A DNA stretch of 64,000 bases from CAWDMN01 sp963803155 (GTDB taxonomy: Bacteria > Acidobacteriota > Terriglobia > Versatilivoradales > Versatilivoraceae). The stretch covers positions 1 to 64,000 of the forward strand of contig CAWDMN010000050.1 in NCBI GenBank assembly GCA_963803155.1, in the 5' to 3' direction. Below are positions 8,974 through 17,626 of this stretch, piece by piece. Every line of letters begins with the position of its first letter. The first letter of the stretch is position 1. A model generated the notes under the pieces. The model was not told the DNA's origin. It searched no databases and worked only from the letters and a program-made list of their open reading frames with translations. The position numbers were made by a program, and so were the translations under genes.

Positions 8974-9767
8974 TGAGTGGACAATCCTCCATAGCGGCGC
9001 TCTCTTTTCTGAAAGGCACCCAGAGCTTCAAACAGATGACGGCGGCGAAAGTCCGGCCAAAGGGTTTCCGTCACCCAAATTTCAGTGTAGGCAATTTGCC
9101 AAAGCATGAAATTGCTGATTCGCATCTCCCCGCTGGTGCGGATCAAAAGGTCCAGCTCAGGCAATCCCGTTGTATAAAGATGCCGAGTTATATCTGCCTC
9201 CTCCACCGGAAGAGACTGCTTCGCGTCCTTTCGTTCCTGTAGCAAAGCATTGACTACATCCACAAGTTCGGTCCTTCCGCTGTAGTTTAGGGCGACATTA
9301 AAATTGAGACCGGTATTTTGGGCCGTTTGATTTTCGGCATTCAGCAATGCGGCCTGAATTGTCGCATCCATTTCCCGAAGGCGGCCGATAGGACGAAATC
9401 GAATATTATTCTTCACCAGCGTCTTCAGTTCCTTGTTGATGAACTGCTTCAGGAGCCTCATAAGCGTTGACACTTCAGCTGCCGGACGCTTCCAGTTTTC
9501 GGTTGAGAAAGCATAGAGCGTCAACGCATCCAGCCCCAAGCGAACCGCCGTTTCCACCACTTCTCGAACTGAATCGATTCCCGCCCGATGTCCAGAAACC
9601 CTGGGCAAATGGCGTTTCTGGGCCCAGCGTCCATTGCCGTCCATGATGATGGCCACATGGCGCGGCAAATTTCCCAAATCCAGAAAACGAAAAATCCTCT
9701 CCTCCGCGGAACCCTTGCGGAGTAGGCCGGAAAAATTGGCCTGAATTGTCTCAATGGAGTTCATCAT
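8970..9767 (-). CDS. uppS: Undecaprenyl diphosphate synthase (cis-prenyltransferase)
   Basis: The 265-residue protein has the catalytic region HVAIIMDGNGRWAQKR with D43 and the phosphate-binding GNGR, then YAFSTENWKRP (85-95). The C-terminal pair is LDLLIRTSGEMRISNF, whose Arg and Ser bind the allylic diphosphate, followed by FMLWQIAYTEIW. It elongates farnesyl diphosphate with isopentenyl units to the C55 carrier lipid used for peptidoglycan. The first ~33 residues precede the usual start region (NLPRHVAI), so a later start is possible, although no better ATG is evident. It is the first gene of the uppS-cdsA-dxr-rseP run. Confidence 0.95.
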   Translation of the reverse strand: MMNSIETIQANFSGLLRKGSAEERIFRFLDLGNLPRHVAIIMDGNGRWAQKRHLPRVSGHRAGIDSVREVVETAVRLGLDALTLYAFSTENWKRPAAEVSTLMRLLKQFINKELKTLVKNNIRFRPIGRLREMDATIQAALLNAENQTAQNTGLNFNVALNYSGRTELVDVVNALLQERKDAKQSLPVEEADITRHLYTTGLPELDLLIRTSGEMRISNFMLWQIAYTEIWVTETLWPDFRRRHLFEALGAFQKRERRYGGLSTQ

Positions 9768-9915
9768 AAAGAAATGGCGAATTGGCTCCCCTAGAGGAGG
9801 ACATAAATCCTCATTTCCAGCCGTAGGATCTCACCTTCAAACCTCGCTCCCAAACATGCGCAGCAGCCAGCTCTCCGCCTGCCGCACCAAACCTTCGCAC
9901 GGCCTTGGGGGGGGG

Positions 9916-10713
9916 TCAGGAGCCTTCCCTCCCACGGTCCACGGGGTGATTCTTTGGATCAGCGGGATAATCCTCGTACCCTACCTGGACAAGGAACAGC
10001 CCTTTGGCCGGCGCCGTAGGCCCGGCTGCCGAGCGGTTTTTCAGCTCTAGAATTTTTTCAAATTCTCTCGGCTCACAATTTTTTTTTGCCATCTCCAAGA
10101 AAGTCCCCACCAGATTTCGCACCATATGATGGAGAAAACCGCTGGCACAAACGTTATATTCCATGAGTTCCCGATGAGAGTCAAACACAAAAAACGAGGA
10201 GTAGATGCATCGCACCTTGGATGCCACCTCTGCATCCGCGTCGCAGAAAGAGGTGAAATCGTGCTCCCCAACAGCCATTTCCGCCAGATGGCTCAAATGA
10301 GAAAAATCAACCTTTCGCGGATAGTGGTAAGCATAAGGGTAATCGAAGGGGGAACACCAGCGAGCGTTCAGGATTCGATAGCGATAATGTTTCCATCGTG
10401 CATCCCGGCGGGAATGAAATGTCTCCGGCATCTCCCGAATGTCTAGTATCCGGATGGAGAAAGGCAAAAGAGAATTCAGTGCCTTTTGAAAATTGGCCAG
10501 CGGAAGTTTGGCGTTGGAGTGAAAGTTGCAAACTTGTCCCAGTGCGTGTGTACCGGCATCTGTCCGGCCTGACCCATGAACATGGACTTCTTCGCCCGTT
10601 ACCTCCCGAATAACTTGGGTCAATTGGCCCTGCAAAGTAAGCAGCCGGGGCTGGATCTGCCAACCGTGATAATGGGAACCGTCATATTGAAGCAACAGCC
10701 GAATATTGCGCAT
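9916..10713 (-). CDS. truA: tRNA pseudouridine(38-40) synthase TruA
   Basis: The start is ATG 10713, just after GGGGGAAG, giving 265 residues. An in-frame extension to 10803 has no family support. The N-terminus (MRNIRLLLQYDGSHYHGWQ) and the catalytic segment GSGRTDAGTHA with the nucleophile D52 are typical of TruA. HYRYRI, FTSFC and the C-terminal GFLHHMVRNLVGT motif follow as expected. The enzyme isomerises uridines 38-40 in the tRNA anticodon arm. It lies 148 bp upstream of uppS on the same strand and may share its transcript, although this order is not universal. Confidence 0.94.
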   Translation of the reverse strand: MRNIRLLLQYDGSHYHGWQIQPRLLTLQGQLTQVIREVTGEEVHVHGSGRTDAGTHALGQVCNFHSNAKLPLANFQKALNSLLPFSIRILDIREMPETFHSRRDARWKHYRYRILNARWCSPFDYPYAYHYPRKVDFSHLSHLAEMAVGEHDFTSFCDADAEVASKVRCIYSSFFVFDSHRELMEYNVCASGFLHHMVRNLVGTFLEMAKKNCEPREFEKILELKNRSAAGPTAPAKGLFLVQVGYEDYPADPKNHPVDRGREGS

Positions 10714-10949
10714 CTTCCCCCAAACATCTTGAGGCGGAATGTGTCTCACGGAAAAAAGAGAGCTCCTCGGGCCAACTTCCAACTTCCGGTAATTCCGCGC
10801 CAATGGCCAACGGGCCCTGCCTTATGAGATATAAATGTAACCGTTCAGGGGGGAGACTGAACCCGAAGGGTCACCTATAAATGATGGAATGTGTACTGGA
10901 AAATCTTTTCGCCGGCAGTTACAAAGATAAAGTTTCGGCATTTGAAAAA

Positions 10950-11522
10950 CTATTTCCGGCTACCCGGTTTTACTGGTTGAGAACCCTGCTGGCACAGAGG
11001 ACAGTCTTCAGGTTTATATGCCAGGACGGTCAAAGTCCACAAGCTGTGATATGCCATTCCCAAATTCGCGTTTCCCCCGCTACGGTCCACAATCGACGCC
11101 GCCCCAATTACGCTCCCACCCAATGATTGGGCAGCTTCCATGGTTTCCCGGGTAGATCCCCCCGTGGTGATCACATCTTCCACCACTAAAACCTTTTCTC
11201 CGGGGTGAATGGCAAATCCGCGCCTCAATCTCAATTTACCCTCTTCCCGTTCGGCGAAAATCGCCCGGCAGCGCAGAGCGCGTCCAACCTCGTATCCAAT
11301 GGTTATTCCGCCAATCGCCGGCGAAAGCACCACGTCCGGGAGATTATGAGTGAATTTTTCAGTAATGGCCTGGGCCAAACACTCAGCATGCGTTGGCCAT
11401 TGTAGAACTCTGGCGCACTGTAAATATTTCTCGCTATGCAATCCCGAAGTCAGCAAAAAATGCCCAGTCAACAAGGCCTGAGTCTCTTCAAAAAGCCGGC
11501 TCATTTCCTCCGATGTGTACAT
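10950..11522 (-). CDS. pyrE: Orotate phosphoribosyltransferase
   Basis: The 191-residue protein has the PRPP-binding motif VLVVEDVITTGGST (111-124). It also has the family's LTSGLHSEKYLQC substrate segment and the flexible loop EREEGKLRLRRGF. The C-terminus (DCPLCQQGSQPVKPGSRK) has the CPLC and PGSR elements found in one bacterial/archaeal OPRTase subgroup. ATG 11522 is chosen because a GAGG lies about 10 bp upstream and the preceding 30 codons of open frame do not resemble the family. It makes OMP from orotate and PRPP in pyrimidine synthesis. It is 236 bp upstream of truA. Confidence 0.93.
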   Translation of the reverse strand: MYTSEEMSRLFEETQALLTGHFLLTSGLHSEKYLQCARVLQWPTHAECLAQAITEKFTHNLPDVVLSPAIGGITIGYEVGRALRCRAIFAEREEGKLRLRRGFAIHPGEKVLVVEDVITTGGSTRETMEAAQSLGGSVIGAASIVDRSGGNANLGMAYHSLWTLTVLAYKPEDCPLCQQGSQPVKPGSRK

Positions 11523-12004
11523 GATCCGCCTCGCATTATGGTCTTTCCCAATTACGAAAAACATCATCGCGCACCGGGCGCTCCCCAAATTCGCGGCAGA
11601 AGCGCAACCCAAATATAAATAAAGATGCCCGATAAATTACGCGCCACCATCGCCCAAGATCGCCATTTCTCCAAAATGTGAGATGATGCTCTATTGTGGG
11701 AAGGATAAAAAATCAACCTGCGCCAGACGCTCTCATGTTAGCATCCTTGGAATGGAGAAATCAATTTGACAGTTCCGGCAGGACTCTGGCAGAGTATTGG
11801 TTTTTGGCGTGAGAATGCGTTAATTTCAGCGGGGGAAAAGCTTGATTTTCGTCAAGGACGGCCTCCATTATTTAAAAAAAACATCCCGCTAAAGAAAATT
11901 TGGAACTTGAGACACTCGTTTTCCGTATCAAGTGACTGAGTAAGTTGAGGCGGAAGCTTTCTTTTTTTCCGAGAAAAATTATAGATAGAACAAGGGAGTT
12001 CCCA
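11523..12004. other. Divergent intergenic region between pyrE and the TolC-like gene
   Basis: About 480 bp separates the two divergent genes and must hold both promoters. A TTGACA (near 11766) is present in the TolC direction but has no convincing -10 partner at 16-18 bp. No RNA gene or repeat is evident. Confidence 0.4.
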
Positions 12005-13738
12005 ATGTTTAATCCGCACATTTTGAGCAATCTGAAGTTAAAGGTTCTATTAATTGGAGTGCTTCTTCCGCCATTGCTGAGTGGCGGTTCGATCAATGCC
12101 CAAACGCCGTTTCCGTTGCCCCATTGGTGGGAAAACAGCATTAACCGCCCTTCCCCCGTCGAGGGGAAAAAAGAGGTGGAAGATTTTCTAAATAAGATGA
12201 ATAAAGAGGGAAAATTGCCCTTGTCGGAAGAGGATGCCATACGCTTGGTGCTGGAAAGCAACCTTGATGTATACGTCAACCGGTACACTCCGCTTATGTC
12301 TGCCCAGGACATCCAGGGAGCCCTCCGGACTTTTGATCCCAAGATTTCTCTTACCACCGGGGTTTCGCGCGCCACATCACCGCAGCCCTCAAGTTTTCTC
12401 ACACTTTCCGACTCACTTACAAATCTAAGCCACATCGCCGATGTGTCATATATTCAGCAATTTCAGAGTGGGACAAATTTCCGGGTGGATTGGTATAACA
12501 ACCGATTTTCCAGCAACAACCAGCGCAACACCTTTAATCCATATCTGAGCACCTCGGTAACGGCAACCCTCACCCAGCCTTTGTTGAGAAATTTTGGAAT
12601 GCTCCCTAATAATTATCAGGTGCGGATTGCAAAAAACAACAAATTTGCCAGTGACTTTGCCTTCGAACAAAAAGTTGTTCAATTGATTAATACCGTGCAG
12701 AGCCTCTATTGGGAGTTGGTTTATTCTCGCGAAGATATCAAGGTGAAACAACGCTCCCTCGACTTGGCTACAAAGACGCATTCAGACAATCAACGGCAGG
12801 TGGAGATCGGCACCTTGGCCCCCATTGAATTGGTGAAATCCGAAACGGAAATTGCCAATCGGCGCCAGGATTTGATCGTCGCTCAATTCACCTTCCAACA
12901 AGCGGTCGATCAATTTAAGAAATACATTTCCCCCCTCACTGATCCGGGCACGGTGGCTACGACCGTAGAACCCATTGACCCGACTCTTTCTCCGGATGCG
13001 CTGAAAAATTTTGATTTAGCCCAATCGGTGGCCTATGCGATTGAAGCCCGTCCGGAAATCAAGCAGTATCGAAAACTGCTGGACAATGCCGGCATTCAAA
13101 TGCGGGTAGCCCGCAACCAGATGCTTCCCCGCTTGGATTTTCAGGCCACTTACGGCACTGCGGCTTTAGAAGGACAGGCGAGGACCATGGATGCCTTCGG
13201 CAATATCACCGGGCTCGGACCCAATACGGGATTTGCCGATAGCCTTTCCACTTTATTTTCCGGCAACTACCCCAATTATTCGGCGGGAGTCGTACTCGAG
13301 ATCCCCATTCGCAATCGGGGGGCCCAAGCCGATTACGCCAAGTACTCCCTGGCAAAACTCCAGGCGGAAAAACAGCTCCAATCCTATCAACAACAGGTGG
13401 CTTTGGATGTGCGCAACGCTTATACACAATTGGAAATGAAACGAGCCCAAATTGACATTGCCAAAAAAGCCCGCGAATTGCAGGAAAGGACACTCGACGC
13501 GGAACAGAAAAAATTCCAGCTTGGAACTTCCACAATCCGATTTGTATTGGAAGAACAACGTAATTTGGCGGTCTTGCAGAGCAATGAAATCCGGGCGTTG
13601 GTGGATTTCACCAAAGCAAAGAGCACGCTGGATCAAGCGATGGGAAAAACGCTGGTGGCCCACAATGTAAAAATTGAAGATGCACTGGGCACTCCATCAC
13701 AACCGCAAAAAAACAGAACTAAAGCTCCAGTCAAATAG
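12005..13738 (+). CDS. TolC-family outer-membrane efflux channel
   Basis: The start is ATG 12005, with AAGGGAG 7 bp upstream; this gives 577 residues and a clean signal peptide (KLKVLLIGVLLPPLLSGG, cleavage near INAQ). Two TolC-type repeats are visible. The first runs through DAIRLVLESNLDVYVNRY to the helix around NTVQSLYWELVYSREDIKVK. The second runs from QSVAYAIEARPEIKQYRK to the C-terminal coiled coil (DAEQKKFQLGTSTIRFVLEEQRNLA). The helices with alternating Gln/Ala and the QLGTST turn are typical of the periplasmic alpha-barrel. It should form the exit duct of a tripartite exporter, but no membrane-fusion or pump gene is adjacent, so the partner is unknown. Confidence 0.9.
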   Translation: MFNPHILSNLKLKVLLIGVLLPPLLSGGSINAQTPFPLPHWWENSINRPSPVEGKKEVEDFLNKMNKEGKLPLSEEDAIRLVLESNLDVYVNRYTPLMSAQDIQGALRTFDPKISLTTGVSRATSPQPSSFLTLSDSLTNLSHIADVSYIQQFQSGTNFRVDWYNNRFSSNNQRNTFNPYLSTSVTATLTQPLLRNFGMLPNNYQVRIAKNNKFASDFAFEQKVVQLINTVQSLYWELVYSREDIKVKQRSLDLATKTHSDNQRQVEIGTLAPIELVKSETEIANRRQDLIVAQFTFQQAVDQFKKYISPLTDPGTVATTVEPIDPTLSPDALKNFDLAQSVAYAIEARPEIKQYRKLLDNAGIQMRVARNQMLPRLDFQATYGTAALEGQARTMDAFGNITGLGPNTGFADSLSTLFSGNYPNYSAGVVLEIPIRNRGAQADYAKYSLAKLQAEKQLQSYQQQVALDVRNAYTQLEMKRAQIDIAKKARELQERTLDAEQKKFQLGTSTIRFVLEEQRNLAVLQSNEIRALVDFTKAKSTLDQAMGKTLVAHNVKIEDALGTPSQPQKNRTKAPVK

Positions 13739-13945
13739 CGGCCTCTCTCCCTCGGCTTTGCCGGATCAATACCTTCCTTTCAGCAAAGAATTGATCCGGC
13801 AAAGCGGTCCTTGTTTCTCCCGCATTTCCCATCAACTCCCCTCTAAAAATCAGGACCGATTATTGGCATCCAAACGGAATTGCTCTTTTCTTTCCCCCTC
13901 TCATGCATTTTTTAAACATAAATTCACCCAAGAACGAAAATTCCG

Positions 13946-13974
13946 TTGACAGACCAGGGTTTGCGAGGTTATAA
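13946..13974 (+). promoter_or_regulatory. Sigma70-type promoter of rpsT
   Basis: TTGACA (13946-13951) and TTATAA (13969-13974) are separated by 17 bp and lie 59 bp before the rpsT start. The rest of the 294-bp gap after the TolC-like gene holds nothing else recognisable. Confidence 0.75.
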
Positions 13975-14032
13975 GTATTAGTTTTGAAATGGCACATAAA
14001 GTGTCAGGCTAAGACTGAATGGAGATTCTTGA

Positions 14033-14314
14033 ATGGCAAATCACAAATCGGCACTCAAACGGAATCGGCAAAACTTAAAAAAGCGAGCTAACAATCGGAG
14101 CAATCGTGGTCAACTGCGAACTCAATTGCGAAAGATCCAAACCACTTTGGCTGAACAAAACCCGGATGAAGTTCAGAAGCTGTTGGCTCCTACTTTTTCG
14201 GTGATTGATCGTTCCGTCCAAAAAGGGGTGCTACATAAGAATGCCGCTTCCCGGCAAAAGTCCCGCTTGATGGCCAAAGTCAACGCCATGTCTTCTAAGA
14301 CTGCCACGGCATAG
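14033..14314 (+). CDS. rpsT: 30S ribosomal protein bS20
   Basis: A 93-residue, very basic protein opening MANHKSALKRNRQ, the hallmark of S20. KRANNRSNRGQLRT follows, and the C-terminal helix includes GVLHKNAASRQKSRL, the usual 16S rRNA-binding signature. S20 binds 16S rRNA early in 30S assembly. GGAG stands 10 bp upstream of the ATG. It is monocistronic, with its own promoter and a strong terminator. Length is normal. Confidence 0.97.
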   Translation: MANHKSALKRNRQNLKKRANNRSNRGQLRTQLRKIQTTLAEQNPDEVQKLLAPTFSVIDRSVQKGVLHKNAASRQKSRLMAKVNAMSSKTATA

Positions 14315-14369
14315 CATACCCGTTGGAGTCTTTTCGCACTTCTGGTCACATCCCCCCATCCCTAACCAC

Positions 14370-14413
14370 AAAAGACGGCATCGGGCGCACCGGTTGGCCA
14401 ATGCCGTCTTTTT
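14370..14413 (+). terminator. Rho-independent terminator after rpsT
   Basis: AAAAGACGGCAT (14370-14381) pairs with ATGCCGTCTTTT (14401-14412) around a 19-nt loop and ends in a T run. The A-rich 5' arm would allow it to work in both directions. Confidence 0.85.
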
Positions 14414-14503
14414 CGTGATGTCTTCTTTCTTCTATTGATTCTCTGCAAATTGCCGATAAACTCTTAGAGATTTGTCAGGCTGCCCGGCCTCGAGGAGGGA
14501 AGG

Positions 14504-15619
14504 GTGAAACTATTTGGTCGAAATTCATCCAATGAAGATACAGAGCAGGAAATCACGCCGCGAGAGGCAAATAACATACAGCAAAGAAATCTGCAGCTAA
14601 TCGGAATGGGAAAGGCTCTCATCACCCTGCTGCAGCAATACCGCTGGGAAATCGAGGAATTGAAGACCTCTCGGTTTGTCTGCGAACTGGAAGAATGGAA
14701 AAACAGTTTGGACCTGTATCGATCAGCGGATTCTCTCGATCAAATCAAACTAAAACTATACGATCGGGTCAATGACCATCTCAAAAAAGAAAAGACGTAT
14801 CTCGAAGAACGGGAACGGGAGTTAAAGAAGATGATCGGGTTGCTGACGGAGGTGGTTTCCGCGGTCAGCGAGGGAAGCGGCAACTATCACCAGGAGATTC
14901 TCCAAAGCACTCAAAAGCTGACGGAGATTTCGCAGCTGGAGGATATTCGCAAACTGCGCTCTCTGTTGGCCAGCGAGATACAAAGCTTGAAAGAAACCGT
15001 CCGGCAAAAGCAGTCGAAGGAAAAAGAGCATTATGATCAGCTAAACCGGCATGTCGAAGCCCTGCAAAGCAGACTGCAGACTGCGGTGAGCCGCTCGTTG
15101 CTGGATCCCTTGACCAACCTATACAATCGCCAGGGATGGGATCAGGAGTTGTATAATGCCTGCCAAGCCGCATCCATCATGCAAATCCCCTTCGCCGTCT
15201 CCTTAATCGATATTGACAATTTCAAACACATCAACGACGATTATGGGCACCAGGTGGGCGACTTGGTTCTGGCCAAACTGGGCACGGCATTAAAGGACTC
15301 CTTCCGATCCGATGATTTCATTGCCCGCTATGGCGGCGATGAAATTGCTCTTGTCTTGCGTCTCTCCAGCTTGGAAAAGGCAGAAAAGCGGATGGATCGG
15401 CTGGTGAAGGATATTGCCAAACCGACTTATAGCTGCAAAGTGGATGGCAAGGAATTCTTCCTCAAGATTTCGATCTCTTGCGGAGTTGGTTTTTACCGCA
15501 AGGAAGATACACCGGAGACTCTGTTGCGGAGGGCTGATGAAGCATTATATCTCGCCAAAAAGCGCGGCAAGAACCAGGTAGCCGCCGAAACCGCGACGGC
15601 AGAGGAATCTCAAAAATAG
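14504..15619 (+). CDS. Diguanylate cyclase (GGDEF domain) with N-terminal coiled coil
   Basis: The start is GTG 14504 directly behind GAGGAGGGAAGG. The first ~195 of 371 residues are charged and helical with a predicted coiled coil (about 90-190, KKEKTYLEERERELKKM...). There is no membrane segment or recognised sensor domain, so the protein is probably cytoplasmic. The C-terminal GGDEF domain begins at DPLTNLYNRQG. Its active site is GGDE (277-280) followed by Ile rather than Phe, and an inhibitory I-site RSDD (268-271) stands five residues upstream. This fits an active, product-inhibited c-di-GMP synthase. A small zinc-ribbon gene follows after 14 bp. Confidence 0.9.
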   Translation: MKLFGRNSSNEDTEQEITPREANNIQQRNLQLIGMGKALITLLQQYRWEIEELKTSRFVCELEEWKNSLDLYRSADSLDQIKLKLYDRVNDHLKKEKTYLEERERELKKMIGLLTEVVSAVSEGSGNYHQEILQSTQKLTEISQLEDIRKLRSLLASEIQSLKETVRQKQSKEKEHYDQLNRHVEALQSRLQTAVSRSLLDPLTNLYNRQGWDQELYNACQAASIMQIPFAVSLIDIDNFKHINDDYGHQVGDLVLAKLGTALKDSFRSDDFIARYGGDEIALVLRLSSLEKAEKRMDRLVKDIAKPTYSCKVDGKEFFLKISISCGVGFYRKEDTPETLLRRADEALYLAKKRGKNQVAAETATAEESQK

Positions 15620-15633
15620 GATACAGGACCCAC

Positions 15634-15906
15634 ATGGAAGAACGTGATTTTTTCACCGAAAAAGATGAATGGAAGAGTGCTACCTTGACCTGCCCTTCGT
15701 GCCGGGAATCTGGCGCTTATCAAATCCGTTGGCGAAAGAGAACCAAAAAGAATTCCATACCGCCTCACGCGAATGAGGAGGATCGGAAAAGATTTGCCAA
15801 AATGCGCTCTTACCTGGTCCGGCTTGACGACATGGTTCAATGTCAAAATCCCCGTTGCCGCAAGAGAATTGAAATCACCTCGATGCAGACCGTCGCCTTC
15901 CTTTGA
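15634..15906 (+). CDS. Small zinc-ribbon protein of unknown function
   Basis: A 90-residue basic protein. Two cysteine pairs, C20-x2-C23 (CPSC) and C70-x4-C75 (CQNPRC), flank a lysine/arginine-rich middle and could bind one zinc ion. The gene starts 14 bp after the GGDEF stop codon in the same direction, so the two are probably co-transcribed. No catalytic residues are evident. A nucleic-acid or protein-binding role is possible but not shown. I do not recognise the family. Confidence 0.65.
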   Translation: MEERDFFTEKDEWKSATLTCPSCRESGAYQIRWRKRTKKNSIPPHANEEDRKRFAKMRSYLVRLDDMVQCQNPRCRKRIEITSMQTVAFL

Positions 15907-15923
15907 GGATGGACGGCGAGACT

Positions 15924-17138
15924 TTACGGTTCGGCCCCTTTATCGCTCTGGACCTGTTGTTCCATCCAATCTAAGACCCTCGCCAATTCCTCCTTATTCT
16001 TGCCGCCGCCCTGGACGAAAGTCCGGGTTCCGCCTCCGCGGCCCTCCAAGCGTTTGCACCCCTCTGAAATCCAAGCACGAAGATCATAATTCAAGGATTC
16101 GTGTTGCGACAGGACGAGCTGGGCTTGCTCCGACTGGTTCCCCAACAATACCAGACACGGGCCGAATGTCGTGGCAGCTTGTGCAATGAGCTTGAGGAAA
16201 TCCAGATCTTCCCCTTCAAAAAGCCGTTTGATCAAAGAGGGACGATCCGTTGCACCGCGGGCACTCTCCGCATAAAGTTGCCGAGCTAACGCCCCGGCAA
16301 GTTGGCGGTTCTTATCCTGCAGCTTTTTGCGCAGTTCCCCGTTCTCCTCTATCGATTTCTCTATCCGCGCAGGCAATTCAGGCCACGCCGCGGAAAATTT
16401 CCGGGCGGAGAGATCGAGCACCGACACCATTTCACGATAGGAAGCCAAGACGCGGTTCCCGCAAAAGAACTCGACCCGCAATTGGCGGTTGACTCTCTCC
16501 AATTTCCGCACGGCAATGATGCCGATTTCTCCGGTCCTTCGAACATGAGTCCCACCGCAAGCGGAGACATCGAACCCTTTCACCTCAATGATACGCAACG
16601 GCCCTTCCCGACGGCTCTCTTTGCGCAATCCCAATTCGGCGGCGTTTTCCGCGCCAACCGTCCGGATCTCCACTTCCCCGTTTCGTTGAACGATCGAATT
16701 GGCCAAATCCTCCGCCTGGCACACCTTTTCGGCCGAAAGCCTTTCGCAGTCCAAATCGATGGTCGCGTAATCCGCTCCCAGGTGAAACCCAACCGTATTC
16801 GCATGCGCAACAGTGAGAAAGGCCTGAGAGAGAATATGCTGGCCCGTGTGCTGCTGCATATGATCGAAACGACGCACCCAGTCAATCTGGCAATCGGCGG
16901 TGCCGGGGTCGATGGCTCCGCTCACGCGATGGATCATTCCTCCATCCTGTGCCTCGCTTACTTCCAAAACCTGCCGGCCGTTGATGGAACCTGCATCATG
17001 AGGTTGCCCTCCCGAAGTGGGATAAAAAGCGCTCCGGTCCAGGTAAACCAACGAAGTCTCCCCCAGGGTTGTCACTCCAAGGATGTTGGCTTGAAAACGT
17101 GATAAATAACTGTCACTGTAATAAAGGCGTTCCGTCAT
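15924..17138 (-). CDS. Alanyl-tRNA editing protein, AlaX type with C-terminal DHHA1-like domain
   Basis: The 404-residue protein has the AlaRS-like editing domain. The N-terminal barrel has the motif SAFYPTSGGQPHDAG. The zinc site is HTGQH (H97, H101) plus CGGTH (C194, H198). After a helical linker, residues ~290-400 (PCLVLLGNQSEQAQLVLS...GGGTRTFVQGGGKN) match the DHHA1 domain of full-length AlaRS, including the glycine-rich GGGTRTFVQGGGK. This is the long AlaX form. It hydrolyses Ser- or Gly-tRNA(Ala) in trans. It stands alone on the minus strand, convergent with the GGDEF/zinc-ribbon pair. Confidence 0.92.
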   Translation of the reverse strand: MTERLYYSDSYLSRFQANILGVTTLGETSLVYLDRSAFYPTSGGQPHDAGSINGRQVLEVSEAQDGGMIHRVSGAIDPGTADCQIDWVRRFDHMQQHTGQHILSQAFLTVAHANTVGFHLGADYATIDLDCERLSAEKVCQAEDLANSIVQRNGEVEIRTVGAENAAELGLRKESRREGPLRIIEVKGFDVSACGGTHVRRTGEIGIIAVRKLERVNRQLRVEFFCGNRVLASYREMVSVLDLSARKFSAAWPELPARIEKSIEENGELRKKLQDKNRQLAGALARQLYAESARGATDRPSLIKRLFEGEDLDFLKLIAQAATTFGPCLVLLGNQSEQAQLVLSQHESLNYDLRAWISEGCKRLEGRGGGTRTFVQGGGKNKEELARVLDWMEQQVQSDKGAEP

Positions 17139-17491
17139 TATTGGTTTCCTAATGGATGAAGATCGTAGTTCTATTCCTTCTCAATTCCCGCCTCACGAAA
17201 CGGGGCAACCTTGCTCACCGCCGCCTCATCAGAATGATAGAGTGGCGGGCATTTTACACCCAATCAGCATTTGAATAATAAGGTACTGCAGGCACGGGCC
17301 AGACAATAGAGGAATTGACTCCAGCATCGGAATGGAAAACTGAATATTTTGCTCCAATTTATTATAATAGCGCTTGCAATCGGTCTGGAGTTAGTTTAAA
17401 TAGTAACTATCATTCCGATTGCATCTCAATCGCAATCGCCGATCAGAAATTAGCAATACCATTTCAAAAGAGTTGGGTCAATTCAAAACAC
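17139..17491. other. Intergenic region upstream of the TPR protein promoter
   Basis: About 350 bp between divergent genes. It is A+T-rich toward the right and carries the promoter at 17492-17519. No other signal is recognised. Confidence 0.4.
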
Positions 17492-17519
17492 TTGACAACG
17501 ATTGAGAAACCCCTATGAT
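17492..17519 (+). promoter_or_regulatory. Sigma70-type promoter of the secreted TPR protein gene
   Basis: TTGACA (17492-17497) and TATGAT (17514-17519) are 16 bp apart and about 108 bp before the start codon. Confidence 0.75.
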
Positions 17520-17626
17520 GGGAAATCAAAATTGTTGTCACACCGAGTTGGCATTTCGTTTTTTTTAAAAATATTAAACCGATTTAATTTCGCGGCTCAG
17601 CCACGAGATCGAGGAGGCGGAAAAAA

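Noticed and set aside
16302..17102. 266-codon plus-strand frame
   Set aside because: Shadow of the AlaX-type gene, which has intact zinc motifs on the minus strand.
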